A DNA stretch of 64,000 nucleotides from Taudactylus pleione (lineage: Eukaryota; Chordata; Amphibia; Anura; Myobatrachidae). The stretch is from contig JAUIMM010000739.1 in the NCBI GenBank assembly GCA_031769625.1, forward strand, positions 2,346,001-2,410,000, written 5' to 3'. Within the stretch, counting starts at the first letter, position 1, and every line of letters begins with the position of its first letter. The notes beneath the pieces are model-generated. The model was not told the DNA's origin and ran no database searches. It saw nothing but the letters and a program-made list of their open reading frames with translations. Of this stretch, positions 25,301 to 40,900 are shown piece after piece. The position numbers and the translations under genes are program-made.

Positions 25301-28300
25301 ACAAGCTATATACACATTGCTGAACATGGGGTACTAGCTATATACACATTGCAGAACATGGGGTACAAGCTATATAAACATTGCAGAGCATGGGGTACTA
25401 GCTATATAAACATTGCAGAACATGGGGTACTAGCTATATAAACATTGCAGAACATGGGGTACTAGCTATATAAACATTGCAGAACATGGGGTACAAGCTG
25501 TATAAACATTGCAGAGCATGGAGTACTAGCTATATAAACATTGCTGAACATGGGGTACTAGCTATATAAACATTGCAGAACATGGGGTACAAGCTGTATA
25601 AACATTGCAGAGCATGGGGTACTAGCTATATAAACATTGCTGAACATGGGGTACTAGCTATATAAACATTGCAGAACATGGGGTACTAGTTATATAAACA
25701 TTGCTGAACATGGGGTACTAGCTATATAAACATTGCAGAACATGGGCTACTAGCTATATAAACATTGCAGAACATGGGGTACAAGTTATATACACATTGC
25801 TGAACATGGGGTACAAGCTATATAAACATTGCAGAACATGGGGTACAAGCTGTATAAACATTGCAGAACATGGGGTACTAGCTATATAAACATTGCAGAA
25901 CATGGGGTACTAGCTATATAAACATTGCAGAACATGGGGTACAAGCTATATAAACATTGCAGAACATGGGGTACAAGCTATATAAACATTGCAGAACATG
26001 GGGTACTAGCTATATAAACATTGCAGAACATGGGGTACTAGCTATATAAACATTGCTGAACATGGGGTACTAGCTATATAAACATTGCAGAACATGGGGT
26101 ACTAGTTATATAAACATTGCAGAACATGGGGTACAAGCTATATAAACATTGCTGAACATGGGGTACTAGCTATATAAACATTGCTGAACATGGGGTACTA
26201 GCTATATAAACATTGCACAACATGGGGTACAAGCTATATAAACATTGCTGAACATGGGGTACTAGCTATATAAACATTGCTGAACATGGGGTACTAGTTA
26301 TATAAACATTGCAGAACATGGGGTACTAGCTATATAAACATTGCTGAACATGGGGTACTAGCTATATAAACATTGCTGAACATGGGGTACTAGCTATATA
26401 AACATTGCTGAACATGGGGTACAAGCTATATAAACATTGCTGAACATGGGGTACTAGCTATATAAACATTGCAGAACATGGGGTACTAGCTATATAAACA
26501 TTGCTGAACATGGGGTACAAGCTATATAAACATTGCTGAACATGGGGTACTAGCTATATAAACATTGCTGAACATGGGGTACTAGCTATATAAACATTGC
26601 TGAACATGGGGTACTAGCTATATAAACATTGCAGAACATGGGGTACTAGCTATATAAACATTGCTGAACATGGGGTACTAGCTATATACACATTGCTGAA
26701 CATGGGGTACTAGCTATATAAACATTGCTGAACATGGGGTACTAGCTATATAAACATTGCTGAACATGGGGTACTAGCTATATAAACATTGCAGAACATG
26801 GGGTACTAGCTATATAAACATTGCAGAACATGGGGTACAAGCTATATAAACATTGCAGAACATGGGGTACTAGCTATATAAACATTGCTGAACATGGGGT
26901 ACTAGCTATATAAACATTGCTGAACATGGGGTACTAGCTATATAAACATTGCTGAACATGGGGTACTAGCTATATAAACATTGCAGAACATGGGGTACTA
27001 GCTATATAAACATTGCTGAACATGGGGTACTAGCTATATAAACATTGCTGAACATGGGGTACTAGCTATATAAACATTGCAGAACATGGGGTACTAGCTA
27101 TATAAACATTGCTGAACATGGGGTACTAGCTATATAAACATTGCTGAACATGGGGTACAAGCTATATAAACATTGCAGAACATGGGGTACTAGTTATATA
27201 AACATTGCAGAACATGGGGTACTAGCTATATAAACATTGCAGAACATGGGGTACTAGCTATATAAACATTGCAGAACATGGGGTACTAGCTATATAAACA
27301 TTGCTGAACATGGGGTACTAGCTATATAAACATTGCTGAACATGGGGTACTAGCTATATACACATTGCAGAACATGGGGTACAAGCTATATAAACATTGC
27401 AGAACATGGGGTACTAGCTATATAAACATTGCTGAACATGGGGTACAAGCTATATAAACATTGCAGAACATGGGGTACTAGCTATATAAACATTGCTGAA
27501 CATGGGGTACTAGCTATATACACATTGCAGAACATGGGGTACTAGCTATATAAACATTGCAGAACATGGGGTACTAGTTATATAAACATTGCAGAACATG
27601 GGGTACTAGCTATATAAACATTGCAGAACATGGGGTACTAGCTATATAAACATTGCAGAACATGGGGTACTAGCTATATAAACATTGCTGAACATGGGGT
27701 ACTAGCTATATACACATTGCAGAACATGGGGTACTAGCTATATAAACATTGCAGAACATGGGGTACTAGTTATATAAACATTGCAGAACATGGGGTACAA
27801 GCTATATAAACATTGCTGAACATGGGGTACTAGCTATATAAACATTGCTGAACATGGGGTACTAGCTATATAAACATTGCAGAACATGGGGTACTAGTTA
27901 TATAAACATTGCAGAACATGGGGTACAAGCTATATAAACATTGCTGAACATGGGGTACTAGCTATATAAACATTGCTGAACATGGGGTACTAGCTATATA
28001 AACATTGCTGAACATGGGGTACTAGCTATATAAACATTGCTGAACATGGGGTACTAGCTATATACACATTGCAGAACATGGGGTACTAGCTATATAAACA
28101 TTGCTGAACATGGGGTACTAGCTATATACACATTGCAGAACATGGGGTACAAGCTATATAAACATTGCAGAACATGGGGTACTAGCTATATAAACATTGC
28201 TGAACATGGGGTACTAGCTATATAAACATTGCTGAACATGGGGTACTAGCTATATAAACATTGCTGAACATGGGGTACTAGCTATATAAACATTGCAGAA

Positions 28301-31300
28301 CATGGGGTACAAGCTATATAAACATTGCAGAACATGGGGTACTAGCTATATAAACATTGCTGAACATGGGGTACTAGCTATATAAACATTGCTGAACATG
28401 GGGTACTAGCTATATAAACATTGCTGAACATGGGGTACTAGCTATATAAACATTGCAGAACATGGGGTACTAGCTATATAAACATTGCTGAACATGGGGT
28501 ACTAGCTATATAAACATTGCTGAACATGGGGTACTAGCTATATAAACATTGCAGAACATGGGGTACTAGCTATATAAACATTGCTGAACATGGGGTACTA
28601 GCTATATACACATTGCAGAACATGGGGTACTAGCTATATAAACATTGCAGAACATGGGGTACTAGTTATATAAACATTGCAGAACATGGGGTACTAGCTA
28701 TATAAACATTGCAGAACATGGGGTACTAGCTATATAAACATTGCTGAACATGGGGTACTAGCTATATAAACATTGCTGAACATGGGGTACTAGCTATATA
28801 CACATTGCAGAACATGGGGTACAAGCTATATAAACATTGCAGAACATGGGGTACTAGCTATATAAACATTGCTGAACATGGGGTACAAGCTATATAAACA
28901 TTGCAGAACATGGGGTACTAGCTATATAAACATTGCTGAACATGGGGTACTAGCTATATACACATTGCAGAACATGGGGTACTAGCTATATAAACATTGC
29001 AGAACATGGGGTACTAGTTATATAAACATTGCAGAACATGGGGTACTAGCTATATAAACATTGCAGAACATGGGGTACTAGCTATATAAACATTGCAGAA
29101 CATGGGGTACTAGCTATATAAACATTGCTGAACATGGGGTACTAGCTATATACACATTGCAGAACATGGGGTACTAGCTATATAAACATTGCAGAACATG
29201 GGGTACTAGTTATATAAACATTGCAGAACATGGGGTACAAGCTATATAAACATTGCTGAACATGGGGTACTAGCTATATAAACATTGCTGAACATGGGGT
29301 ACTAGCTATATAAACATTGCTGAACATGGGGTACTAGCTATATACACATTGCAGAACATGGGGTACAAGCTATATAAACATTGCAGAACATGGGGTACTA
29401 GCTATATAAACATTGCTGAACATGGGGTACAAGCTATATAAACATTGCAGAACATGGGGTACTAGCTATATAAACATTGCAGAACATGGGGTACTAGCTA
29501 TATACACATTGCTGAACATGGGGTACTAGCTATATACACATTGCAGAACATGGGGTACTAGCTATATAAACATTGCAGAACATGGGGTACTAGTTATATA
29601 AACATTGCAGAACATGGGGTACAAGCTATATAAACATTGCTGAACATGGGGTACTAGCTATATACACATTGCAGAACAAGGGGTACTAGCTATATACACA
29701 TTGCAGAACATGGGGTACAAGCTATATAAACATTGCTGAACATGGGGTACTAGCTATATAAACATTGCAGAACAAGGGGTACAAGCTATATAAACATTGC
29801 TGAACATGGGGTACAAGCTATATAAACATTGCTGAACATGGGGTACTAGCTATATACACATTGCAGAACATGGGGTACTAGCTATATACACATTGCAGAA
29901 CATGGGGTACTAGCTATATAAACATTGCTGAACATGGGGTACTAGCTATATACACATTGCAGAACATGGGGTACAAGCTATATAAACATTGCAGAACATG
30001 GGGTACTAGCTATATAAACATTGCTGAACATGGGGTACAAGCTATATAAACATTGCAGAGCATGGGGTACTAGTTATATAAACATTGCTGAACATGGGGT
30101 ACTAGCTATATAAACATTGCACAACATGGGGTACTAGCTGTATAAACATTGCACAACATGGGGTACTAGCTATATAAACATTGCTGAACATGGGGTACAA
30201 GCTATATAAACATTGCAGAGCATGGGGTACTAGTTATATAAACATTGCTGAACATGGGGTACTAGCTATATAAACATTGCACAACATGGGGTACTAGCTG
30301 TATAAACATTGCAGAACATGGGGTACAAGCTATATAAACATTGCTGAACATGGGGTACTAGCTATATAAACATTGCAGAACATGGGGTACAAGCTATATA
30401 AACATTGCAGAACATGGGGTACTAGCTATATAAACATTGCAGAACATGGGGTACTAGCTATATAAACATTGCAGAACATGGGGTACTAGCTATATAAACA
30501 TTGCAGAACATGGGGTACTAGCTATATAAACATTGCTGAACATGGGGTACTAGTTATATAAACATTGCTGAACATGGGGTACTAGCTATATAAACATTGC
30601 TGAACATGGGGTACTAGCTATATAAACATTGCAGAACATGGGGTACTAGCTATATAAACATTGCAGAACATGGGGTACAAGCTGTATAAACATTGCACAA
30701 CATGGGGTACTAGCTATATAAACATTGCAGAACATGGGGTACAAGCTATATAAACATTGCAGAACATGGGGTACTAGCTATATAAACATTGCAGAACATG
30801 GGGTACTAGCTATATAAACATTGCAGAACATGGGGTACTAGCTATATAAACATTGCAGAACATGGGGTACTAGCTATATAAACATTGCAGAACATGGGGT
30901 ACAAGCTATATAAACATTGCAGAACATGGGGTACAAGCTATATACACATTGCTGAACATGGGGTACTAGCTATATACACATTGCAGAACATGGGGTACAA
31001 GCTATATAAACATTGCAGAGCATGGGGTACTAGCTATATAAACATTGCAGAACATGGGGTACTAGCTATATAAACATTGCAGAACATGGGGTACTAGCTA
31101 TATAAACATTGCAGAACATGGGGTACAAGCTGTATAAACATTGCAGAGCATGGAGTACTAGCTATATAAACATTGCTGAACATGGGGTACTAGCTATATA
31201 AACATTGCAGAACATGGGGTACAAGCTGTATAAACATTGCAGAGCATGGGGTACTAGCTATATAAACATTGCTGAACATGGGGTACTAGCTATATAAACA

Positions 31301-34300
31301 TTGCAGAACATGGGGTACTAGTTATATAAACATTGCTGAACATGGGGTACTAGCTATATAAACATTGCAGAACATGGGCTACTAGCTATATAAACATTGC
31401 AGAACATGGGGTACAAGTTATATACACATTGCTGAACATGGGGTACAAGCTATATAAACATTGCAGAACATGGGGTACAAGCTGTATAAACATTGCAGAA
31501 CATGGGGTACTAGCTATATAAACATTGCAGAACATGGGGTACTAGCTATATAAACATTGCAGAACATGGGGTACAAGCTATATAAACATTGCAGAACATG
31601 GGGTACAAGCTATATAAACATTGCAGAACATGGGGTACAAGCTGTATAAACATTGCAGAACATGGGGTACTAGCTATATAAACATTGCTGAACATGGGGT
31701 ACTAGCTATATAAACATTGCAGAGCATGGGGTACTAGCTATATAAACATTGCAGAGCATGGGGTACTAGCTATATAAACATTGCTGAACATGGGGTACAA
31801 GCTATATAAACATTGCAGAACATGGGGTACAAGCTATATAAACATTGCAGAACATGGGCTACAAGCTATATACACATTGCAGAACATGGGGTACAAGCTA
31901 TATACACATTGCAGAACATGGGGTACAAGCTATATACACATTGCAGAACATGGGGTACAAGCTATATACACATTGCAGAACATGGGGTGCAAGGTATATA
32001 AACATTGCTGAACATGGGGTACTAGCTATATAAACATTGCTGAACATGGGGTACTAGCTATATAAACATTGCAGAGCATGGGGTACAAGCTATATAAACA
32101 TTGCTGAACATGGGGTACTAGCTATATAAACATTGCACAACATGGGGTACTAGCTATATAAACATTGCTGAACATGGGGTACTAGCTATATAAACGTTGC
32201 AGAACATGGGGTACTAGCTATATAAACATTGCAGAAAATGGGGTACTAGCTATATAAACATTGCAGAGCATGGGGTACAAGCTATATAAACATTGCTGAA
32301 CATGGGGTACTAGCTATATAAACATTGCACAACATGGGGTACTAGCTATATAAACATTGCTGAACATGGGGTACTAGCTATATAAACATTGCAGAACATG
32401 GGGTACTAGCTATATAAACATTGCTGAACATGGGGTACTAGCTATATAAACATTGCTGAACATGGGGTACTAGCTATATAAACATTGCTGAACATGGGGT
32501 ACTAGCTATATAAACATTGCTGAACATGGGGTACTAGCTATATAAACATTGCACAACATGGGGTACTAGCTATATAAACATTGCAGAACATGGGGTACAA
32601 GCTATATAAACATTGCAGAACATGGGGAACAAGTTATATAAACATTGCAGAACATGGGGAACAAGTTATATAAACATTGCAGAACATGCGGTACTAGCTA
32701 TATAAACATTGCAGAACATGGGGTACAAGCTATATACACATTGCTGAACATGGGGTACTAGTTATATAAACATTGCACAACATGGGGTACAAGCTGTATA
32801 AACATTGCAGAACATGGGGTACAAGCTGTATAAACATTGCAGAACATGGGGTACAAGCTGTATAAACATTGCAGAGCATGGGGTTCAAGCTATATAAACA
32901 TTGCAGAACATGGTCTGCAAGCTGTATACACATTGCAGAACATGGGGTACAAGCTATATAAACATTGCACAACATGGGGTACTAGTTATATAAACATTGC
33001 AGAACATGGGGTACAAGCTATATAAACATTGCAGAACATGGGGAACAAGCTATATAAACATTGCTGAACATGGGGTACAAGCTATATAAACATTGCACAA
33101 CATGGGGTACTAGCTATATAAACATTGCTGAACATGGGGTACAAGCTATATAAACATTGCAGAGCATGGGGTACTAGCTATATAAACATTGCAGAACATG
33201 GGGTACTAGCTATATAAACATTGCTGAACATGGGGTACTAGCTATATAAACATTGCAGAACATGGGGTGCAAGCTATATACACATTGCAGAACATGGGGT
33301 ACAAGCTATATAAACATTGCAGAACATGGGGTACTAGTTATATAAACATTGCAGAACATGGGGTACAAGCTATATAAACATTGCAGAACATGGGGTACAA
33401 GCTGTATAAACATTGCAGAACATGGGGTACTAGCTATATACACATTGCAGAACATGGGGTACAAGCTATATAAACATTGCAGAACATGGGGTACAAGCTG
33501 TATAAACATTGCAGAACATGGGGTACTAGCTATATACACATTGCAGAACATGGGGTACTAGCTATATACACATTGCAGAACATGGGGTGCAAGCTATATA
33601 CACATTGCAGAACATGGGGTGCAAGCTATATAAACATTGCAGAACATGGGGTGCAAGCTATATACACATTGCAGAACATGGGGTACAAGCTATATAAACA
33701 TTGCAGAACATGGGGTACAAGCTGTATAAACATTGCAGAACATGGGGTACTAGCTGTATACACATTGCAGAACATGGGGTACTAGCTGTATAAACATTGC
33801 TGAACATGGGGTACTAGCTGTATAAACATTGCAGAACATGGGGTACAAGCTGTATAAACATTGCAGAACATGGGGTACTAGCTGTATAAACATTGCTTAA
33901 CATGGGGTACTAGCTATATAAACATTGCAGAACATGAGGTACAAGCTGTATAAACATTGCAGAGCATGGGGTACTAGCTATATAAACATTGCAGAACATG
34001 GGGTACTAGCTATATAAACATTGCTGAACATGGGGTACAAGCTATATAAACATTGCAGAACATGGGGTACAAGCTATATAAACATTGCAGAACATGGGCT
34101 ACAAGCTATATAAACATTGCAGAACATGGGGTACAAGTTATATACACATTGCAGAACATGGGTACAAGCTATATACACATTGCAGAACATGGGGTACAAG
34201 CTATATACACATTGCTGAACATGGGGTACTAGCTATATAAACATTGCTGAACATGGGGTACTAGCTATATAAACATTGCAGAGCATGGGGTACAAGCTAT

Positions 34301-37300
34301 ATAAACATTGCTGAACATGGGGTACTAGCTATATAAACATTGCACAACATGGGGTACTAGCTATATAAACATTGCACAACATGGGGTACTAGCTATATAA
34401 ACATTGCACAACATGGGGTACTAGCTATATAAACATTGCACAACATGGGGTACAAGCTATATAAACATTGCAGAACATGGGGAACAAGTTATATAAACAT
34501 TGCAGAACATGGGGAACAAGTTATATACACATTGCAGAACATGCGGTACTAGCTATATAAACATTGCAGAACATGGGGTACAAGCTATATAAACATTGCT
34601 GAACATGGGGTACTAGTTATATAAACATTGCACAACATGGGGTACAAGCTATATACACATTGCTGAACATGGGGTACTAGTTATATAAACATTGCACAAC
34701 ATGGGGTACTAGCTATATAAACATTGCAGAGCATGGGGTACAAGCTATATAATCATTGCTGAACATGGGGTACAAGCTATATAAACATTGCTGAACATGG
34801 GGTACTAGCTATATAAACATTGCTGAACATGGGGTACAAGCTATATACACATTGCTGAACATGGGGTACTAGCTATATAAACATTGCAGAACATGGGGAA
34901 CAAGCTATATAAACATTGCTGAACATGGGGTACAAGCTATATAAACATTGCACAACATTGGGTACTAGCTATATAAACAATGCACAACATGGGGTACTAG
35001 TTATATAAACATTGCACAACATGGGGTACTAGCTATATAAACATTGCACAACATGGGGTACTGGTTATATAAACATTGCACAACATGGGGTACAAGCTAT
35101 ATAAACATTGCAGAACATGGGGAACAAGCTATATAAACATTGCTGAACATGGGGTACTAGCTATATAAACATTGCACAACATGGGGTACTAGCTATATAA
35201 ACATTGCTGAACATGGGGTACAAGCTATATAAACATTGCAGAGCATGGGGTACTAGCTATATAAACATTGCAGAACATGGGGTACTAGCTATATAAACAT
35301 TGCTGAACATGGGATACTAGCTATATAAACATTGCAGAACATGGGGTGCAAGCTATATACACATTGCAGAACATGGGGTACAAGCTATATAAACATTGCA
35401 GAACATGGGGTACTAGTTATATAAACATTGCAGAACATGGGGTACAAGCTATATAAACATTGCTAAACATGGGGTACTAGTTATATAAACATTGCACAAC
35501 ATGGGGTACTAGCTATATAAACATTGCTAAACATGGGGTACTAGCTATATAAACATTGCAGAGCATGGGGTACAAGCTATATAAACATTGCTGAACATGG
35601 GGTACAAGCTATATAAACATTGCAGAGCATGGGGTACTAGCTATATAAACATTGCAGAACATGGGGTACTAGCTATATAAACATTGCTGAACATGGGGTA
35701 CTAGCTATATAAACATTGCAGAGCATGGGGTACAAGCTATATAAACATTGCTGAACATGGGGTACTAGCTATATAAACATTGCAGAACATGGGGTACAAG
35801 CTATATAAACATTGCTGAACATGGGGTACTAGCTATATAAACATTGCAGAACATGGGGTACAAGCTATATAAACATTGCAGAACATGGGGTACTAGTTAT
35901 ATAAACATTGCACAACATGGGGTACTAGCTATATAAACATTGCAGAGCATGGGGTACTAGCTATATAAACATTGCAGAGCATGGGGTACAAGCTATATAA
36001 AGATTGCAGAGCATGGGGTACTAGTTATATAAACATTGCTGAACATGGGGTACTAGCTATATAAACATTGCAGAGCATGGGGTACAAGCTATATAAACAT
36101 TGCAGAGCATGGGGTACAAGCTATATAAACATTGCAGAACATGGGGTACTAGCTATATAAACATTGCTGAACATGGGGTACTAGCTATATAAACATTGCT
36201 GAACATGGGGTACTAGCTATATAAACATTGCTGAACATGGGGTACTAGCTATATAAACATTGCTGAACATGGGGTACTAGCTATATAAACATTGCAGAAC
36301 ATGGGGTACTAGCTATATAAACATTGCAGAACATGGGGTGCAAGCTATATACACATTGCAGAACATGGGGTGCAAGCTATATAAACATTGCAGAACATGG
36401 GGTACAAGCTATATACACATTGCAGAACATGGGGTACAAGCTATATAAACATTGCAGAACATGGGGTACAAGCTGTATAAACATTGCAGAACATGGGGTA
36501 CAAGCTGTATAAACATTGCAGAACATGGGGTACAAGCTGTATAAACATTGCAGAACATGGGGTACAAGCTGTATAAACATTGCAGAGCATGGGGTACAAG
36601 CTATATAAACATTGCAGAACATGGTCTGCAAGCTGTATACACATTGCAGAACATGGGGTACAAGCTATATAAACATTGCAGAACATGGGGTACAAGCTAT
36701 ATACACATTGCAGAACATGGGGTACAAGCTATATAAACATTGCAGAACATGGGGTACAAGCTGTATAAACATTGCAGAACATGGGGTACTAGCTATATAC
36801 ACATTGCAGAACATGGGGTACTAGCTATATACACATTGCAGAACATGGGGTGCAAGCTATATACACATTGCAGAACATGGGGTGCAAGCTATATAAACAT
36901 TGCAGAACATGGGGTGCAAGCTATATACACATTGCAGAACATGGGGTACAAGCTATATAAACATTGCAGAACATGGGGTACAAGCTGTATAAACATTGCA
37001 GAACATGGGGTACTAGCTGTATACACATTGCAGAACATGGGGTACTAGCTGTATAAACATTGCTGAACATGGGGTACTAGCTGTATAAACATTGCAGAAC
37101 ATGGGGTACAAGCTGTATAAACATTGCAGAACATGGGGTACTAGCTATATAAACATTGCTTAACATGGGGTACTAGCTATATAAACATTGCAGAACATGG
37201 GGTACTAGCTATATAAACATTGCTGAACATGGGGTACAAGCTATATAAACATTGCAGAACATGGGGTACAAGCTATATAAACATTGCAGAACATGGGCTA

Positions 37301-39911
37301 CAAGCTATATAAACATTGCAGAACATGGGGTACAAGTTATATACACATTGCAGAACATGGGGTACAAGCTATATACACATTGCAGAACATGGGGTACAAG
37401 CTATATACACATTGCAGAACATGGGGTGCAAGTATATAAACATTGCTGAACATGGGGTACTAGCTATATAAACATTGCTGAACATGGGGTACTAGCTATA
37501 TAAACATTGCAGAGCATGGGGTACAAGCTATATAAACATTGCTGAACATGGGGTACTAGCTATATAAACATTGCACAACATGGGGTACTAGCTATATAAA
37601 CATTGCACAACATGGGGTACTAGCTATATAAACATTGCTGAACATGGGGTACTAGCTATATAAACATTGCTGAACATGGGGTACTAGCTATATAAACATT
37701 GCTGAACATGGGGTACTAGCTATATAAACATTGCTGAACATGGGGTACTAGCTATATACACATTGCTGAACATGGGGTACTAGTTATATAAACATTGCAC
37801 AACATGGGGTACAAGCTATATACACATTGCTGAACATGGGGTACTAGCTATATAAACATTGCTGAACATGGGGTACTAGCTATATAAACATTGCTGAACA
37901 TGGGGTACTAGTTATATAAACATTGCACAACATGGGGTACTAGCTATATAAACATTGCTGAACATGGGGTACTAGTTATATAAACATTGCACAACATGGG
38001 GTACTAGCTATATAAACATTGCAGAGCATGGGGTACTAGCTATATAAACATTGCTGAACATGGGGTACAAGCTATATAAACATTGCAGAACATGGGGTAC
38101 TAGCTATATAAACATTGCTGAACATGGGGTACAAGCTATATAAACATTGCTGAACATGGGGTACAAGCTATATAAACATTGCAGAACATGGGGTACTAGC
38201 TATATAAACATTGCAGAACATGGGGTACTAGCTATATAAACATTGCAGAGCATGGGGTACAAGCTATATAATCATTGCTGAACATGGGGTACTAGCTATA
38301 TAAACATTGCACAACATGGGGTACTAGCTATATAAACAATGCACAACATGGGGTACTAGTTATATAAACATTGCACAACATGGGGTACTAGCTATATAAA
38401 CATTGCACAACATGGGGTACTGGTTATATAAACATTGCACAACATGGGGTACAAGCTATATAAACATTGCTGAACATGGGGTACTAGTTATATAAACATT
38501 GCAGAACATGGGGTACAAGCTATATAAACATTGCAGAACATGGGGAACAAGCTATATAAACATTGCTGAACATGGGGTACTAGCTATATAAACATTGCAC
38601 AACATGGGGTACTAGCTATATAAACATTGCTGAACATGGGGTACAAGCTATATAAACATTGCAGAGCATGGGGTACTAGCTATATAAACATTGCAGAACA
38701 TGGGGTACTAGCTATATAAACATTGCTGAACATGGGATACTAGCTATATAAACATTGCAGAACATGGGGTGCAAGCTATATACACATTGCAGAACATGGG
38801 GTACAAGCTATATAAACATTGCAGAACATGGGGTACTAGTTATATAAACATTGCTGAACATGGGGTACTAGCTATATAAACATTGCTGAACATGGGGTGC
38901 AAGCTATATAAACATTGCAGAACATGGGGTACTAGTTATATAAACATTGCTGAACATGGGGTACAAGCTATATAAACATTGCAGAACATGGGGTACTAGC
39001 TATATAAACATTGCTGAACATGGGGTACTAGCTATATACACATTGCAGAACATGGGGTACTAGCTATATACACATTGCAGAACATGGGGTGCAAGCTATA
39101 TACACATTGCAGAACATGGGGTACAAGCTATATAAACATTGCAGAACATGGGCTACAAGCTATATACACATTGCAGAACATGGGGTACAAGCTATATAAA
39201 CATTGCAGAACATGGGGTACAAGCTGTATAAACATTGCAGAACATGGGGTACTAGCTATATAAACATTGCAGAACATGGGCTTCAAGCTATATAAACATT
39301 GCAGAACATGGGGTACAAGTTATATACACATTGCAGAACATGGGGTACAAGCTATATACACATTGCAGAACATGGGGTACAAGCTATATACACATTGCAG
39401 AACATGGGGTACAAGCTATATACACATTGCAGAACATGGGGTACAAGCTATATAAACATTGCAGAACATGGGGTACAAGCTATATAAACATTGCAGAACA
39501 TGGGGTACAAGCTATATAAACATTGCAGAACATGGGGTACTAGCTATATAAACATTGCAGAACGTGGGGTACAAGCTATATAAACATTGCAGAATGTGGG
39601 GTACAAGCTATATACACATTGCAGAACATGGGCTACAAGCTATATACACATTGCAGAACATGGGGTACTAATTATATAAACATTGCAGAACATGGGCTAC
39701 AAGCTATATACACATTGCAGAACGTGGGGTACAAGCTATATAAACATTGCAGAACGTGGGGTACTAGCTATATAAACATTGCAGAACGTGGGGTACTAGC
39801 TATATAAACATTGCAGAACGTGGGGTACAAGCTATATAAACATTGCAGAACGTGGGGTACAAGCTATATACACATTGCAGAACGTGGGGTACAAGCTATA
39901 TAAACATTGCT
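19361..39911. repeat. Giant 32-bp minisatellite, about 640 copies over 20.5 kb
   Basis: Unit contains ACATTGCAGAACATGGGG then TACTAGCTATATAA. Common variants are GCTGAAC, GCACAAC and GCAGAGC for GCAGAAC; ACAAGC and ACTAGT for ACTAGC; TATACAC for TATAAAC. Period is nearly perfect: single-base deletions at about 34160 and 37433 are among the few phase changes. Long blocks were duplicated (offsets 5600/5632 and 3263 bp). At the right edge (39560-39911) the CATGG variant becomes CGTGG. It appears to begin inside an interspersed repeat near 19280-19360. Open frames of 60-100 codons in it are artefacts. Confidence 0.98.
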
Positions 39912-40900
39912 GCACACATTTATTTAGAGATTCATCTGTGTAAGGGATCCATAACTGTACAGGTCATTGGGACATCTTCCTTTACGGTATACACAGTGAT
40001 TGGTTTATTATCAGCACATTCAGGCTGCAGATAGTCCCGTGGTCTCCGTAGCTGCGCCTGTTTATCTGTGCGCCTTGCGGCCTGTCTGAGGGCTATAAGA
40101 ATCCTAGTAATAAGCCCCTGCAGGCCCCCAGCGTCTCCCAGGGCACCGCGCAGTCTGCTATGTCTCTCCTGTGACTGCCAAGCTTGTCTCCTAACACCAG
40201 TACAGCTCACGGATTTACATGCATGGACCGATGTATCCATTTATTGAATTATCCGTCATCATTCTCCATTTGCACCCGTCCAAAATCAGACAGATCCCTG
40301 AATATGCTCAACTCCGTATAGCACGCAATTCCGCTTACACGCCCACAACAGTGTGAGCGAACGCCCTGTTGTCACCATCTTACACCCGTTCATCTCATGC
40401 GAGATGCAGCTCTGAATCATCCACGGAGCGCGCGCAGTGGTGTCCGCACAACAGAATATATGAACACCAGCCGGATTACAATAACTTTAATTAAATGTGT
40501 CATTTAAGGAGACTTGTAGCATCCAAAGGTGCTGAATTTTGTTTCCAACAGGTTATACAGAATTAGAGAGACGGATCGTCAAAATCGGTTCATGTGTACC
40601 CAATATGTCACCCGCAGCGCACTCCCATTTGGTCAGCAGTCGCATCGTCAGGTCGGCCCTACATGCAGCTCAATCTGACACTGCGACTGATGACCCCATG
40701 CAGCAGGATGCGGCTGGTGCCGACATATTGGATGGTCGGGCACCGGATCGTGTAATGTGTACCGGTCGCCCGTTATGTCGGCCCATTACCTGTGCGGTCG
40801 TCTGTCCCATCGCTGGGTACACATCGTTAAGTGTGTATCCAACTTCGCAATGTGATTCAACTAGGATGTACCAGCAGACTGTGCTGATGGATTTGTAACG
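39912..40900. other. Unique island in intron 1, possible small inverted-repeat element
   Basis: About 1 kb without tandem repeats. At 40592-40824 the ends ATGTGTACCCA and TGGGTACACAT are reverse complements (11 bp) and could bound a small DNA element; no clear target duplication. No exon of GRAMD1B or other gene was recognised. Confidence 0.4.

Noticed and set aside
19361..39911. CRISPR array
   Set aside because: Direct repeats are contiguous without unique spacers, and the context is a vertebrate intron.
19361..39911. Centromeric satellite
   Set aside because: It lies inside an intron of a conserved gene, and the unit length and flanks give no centromere evidence.
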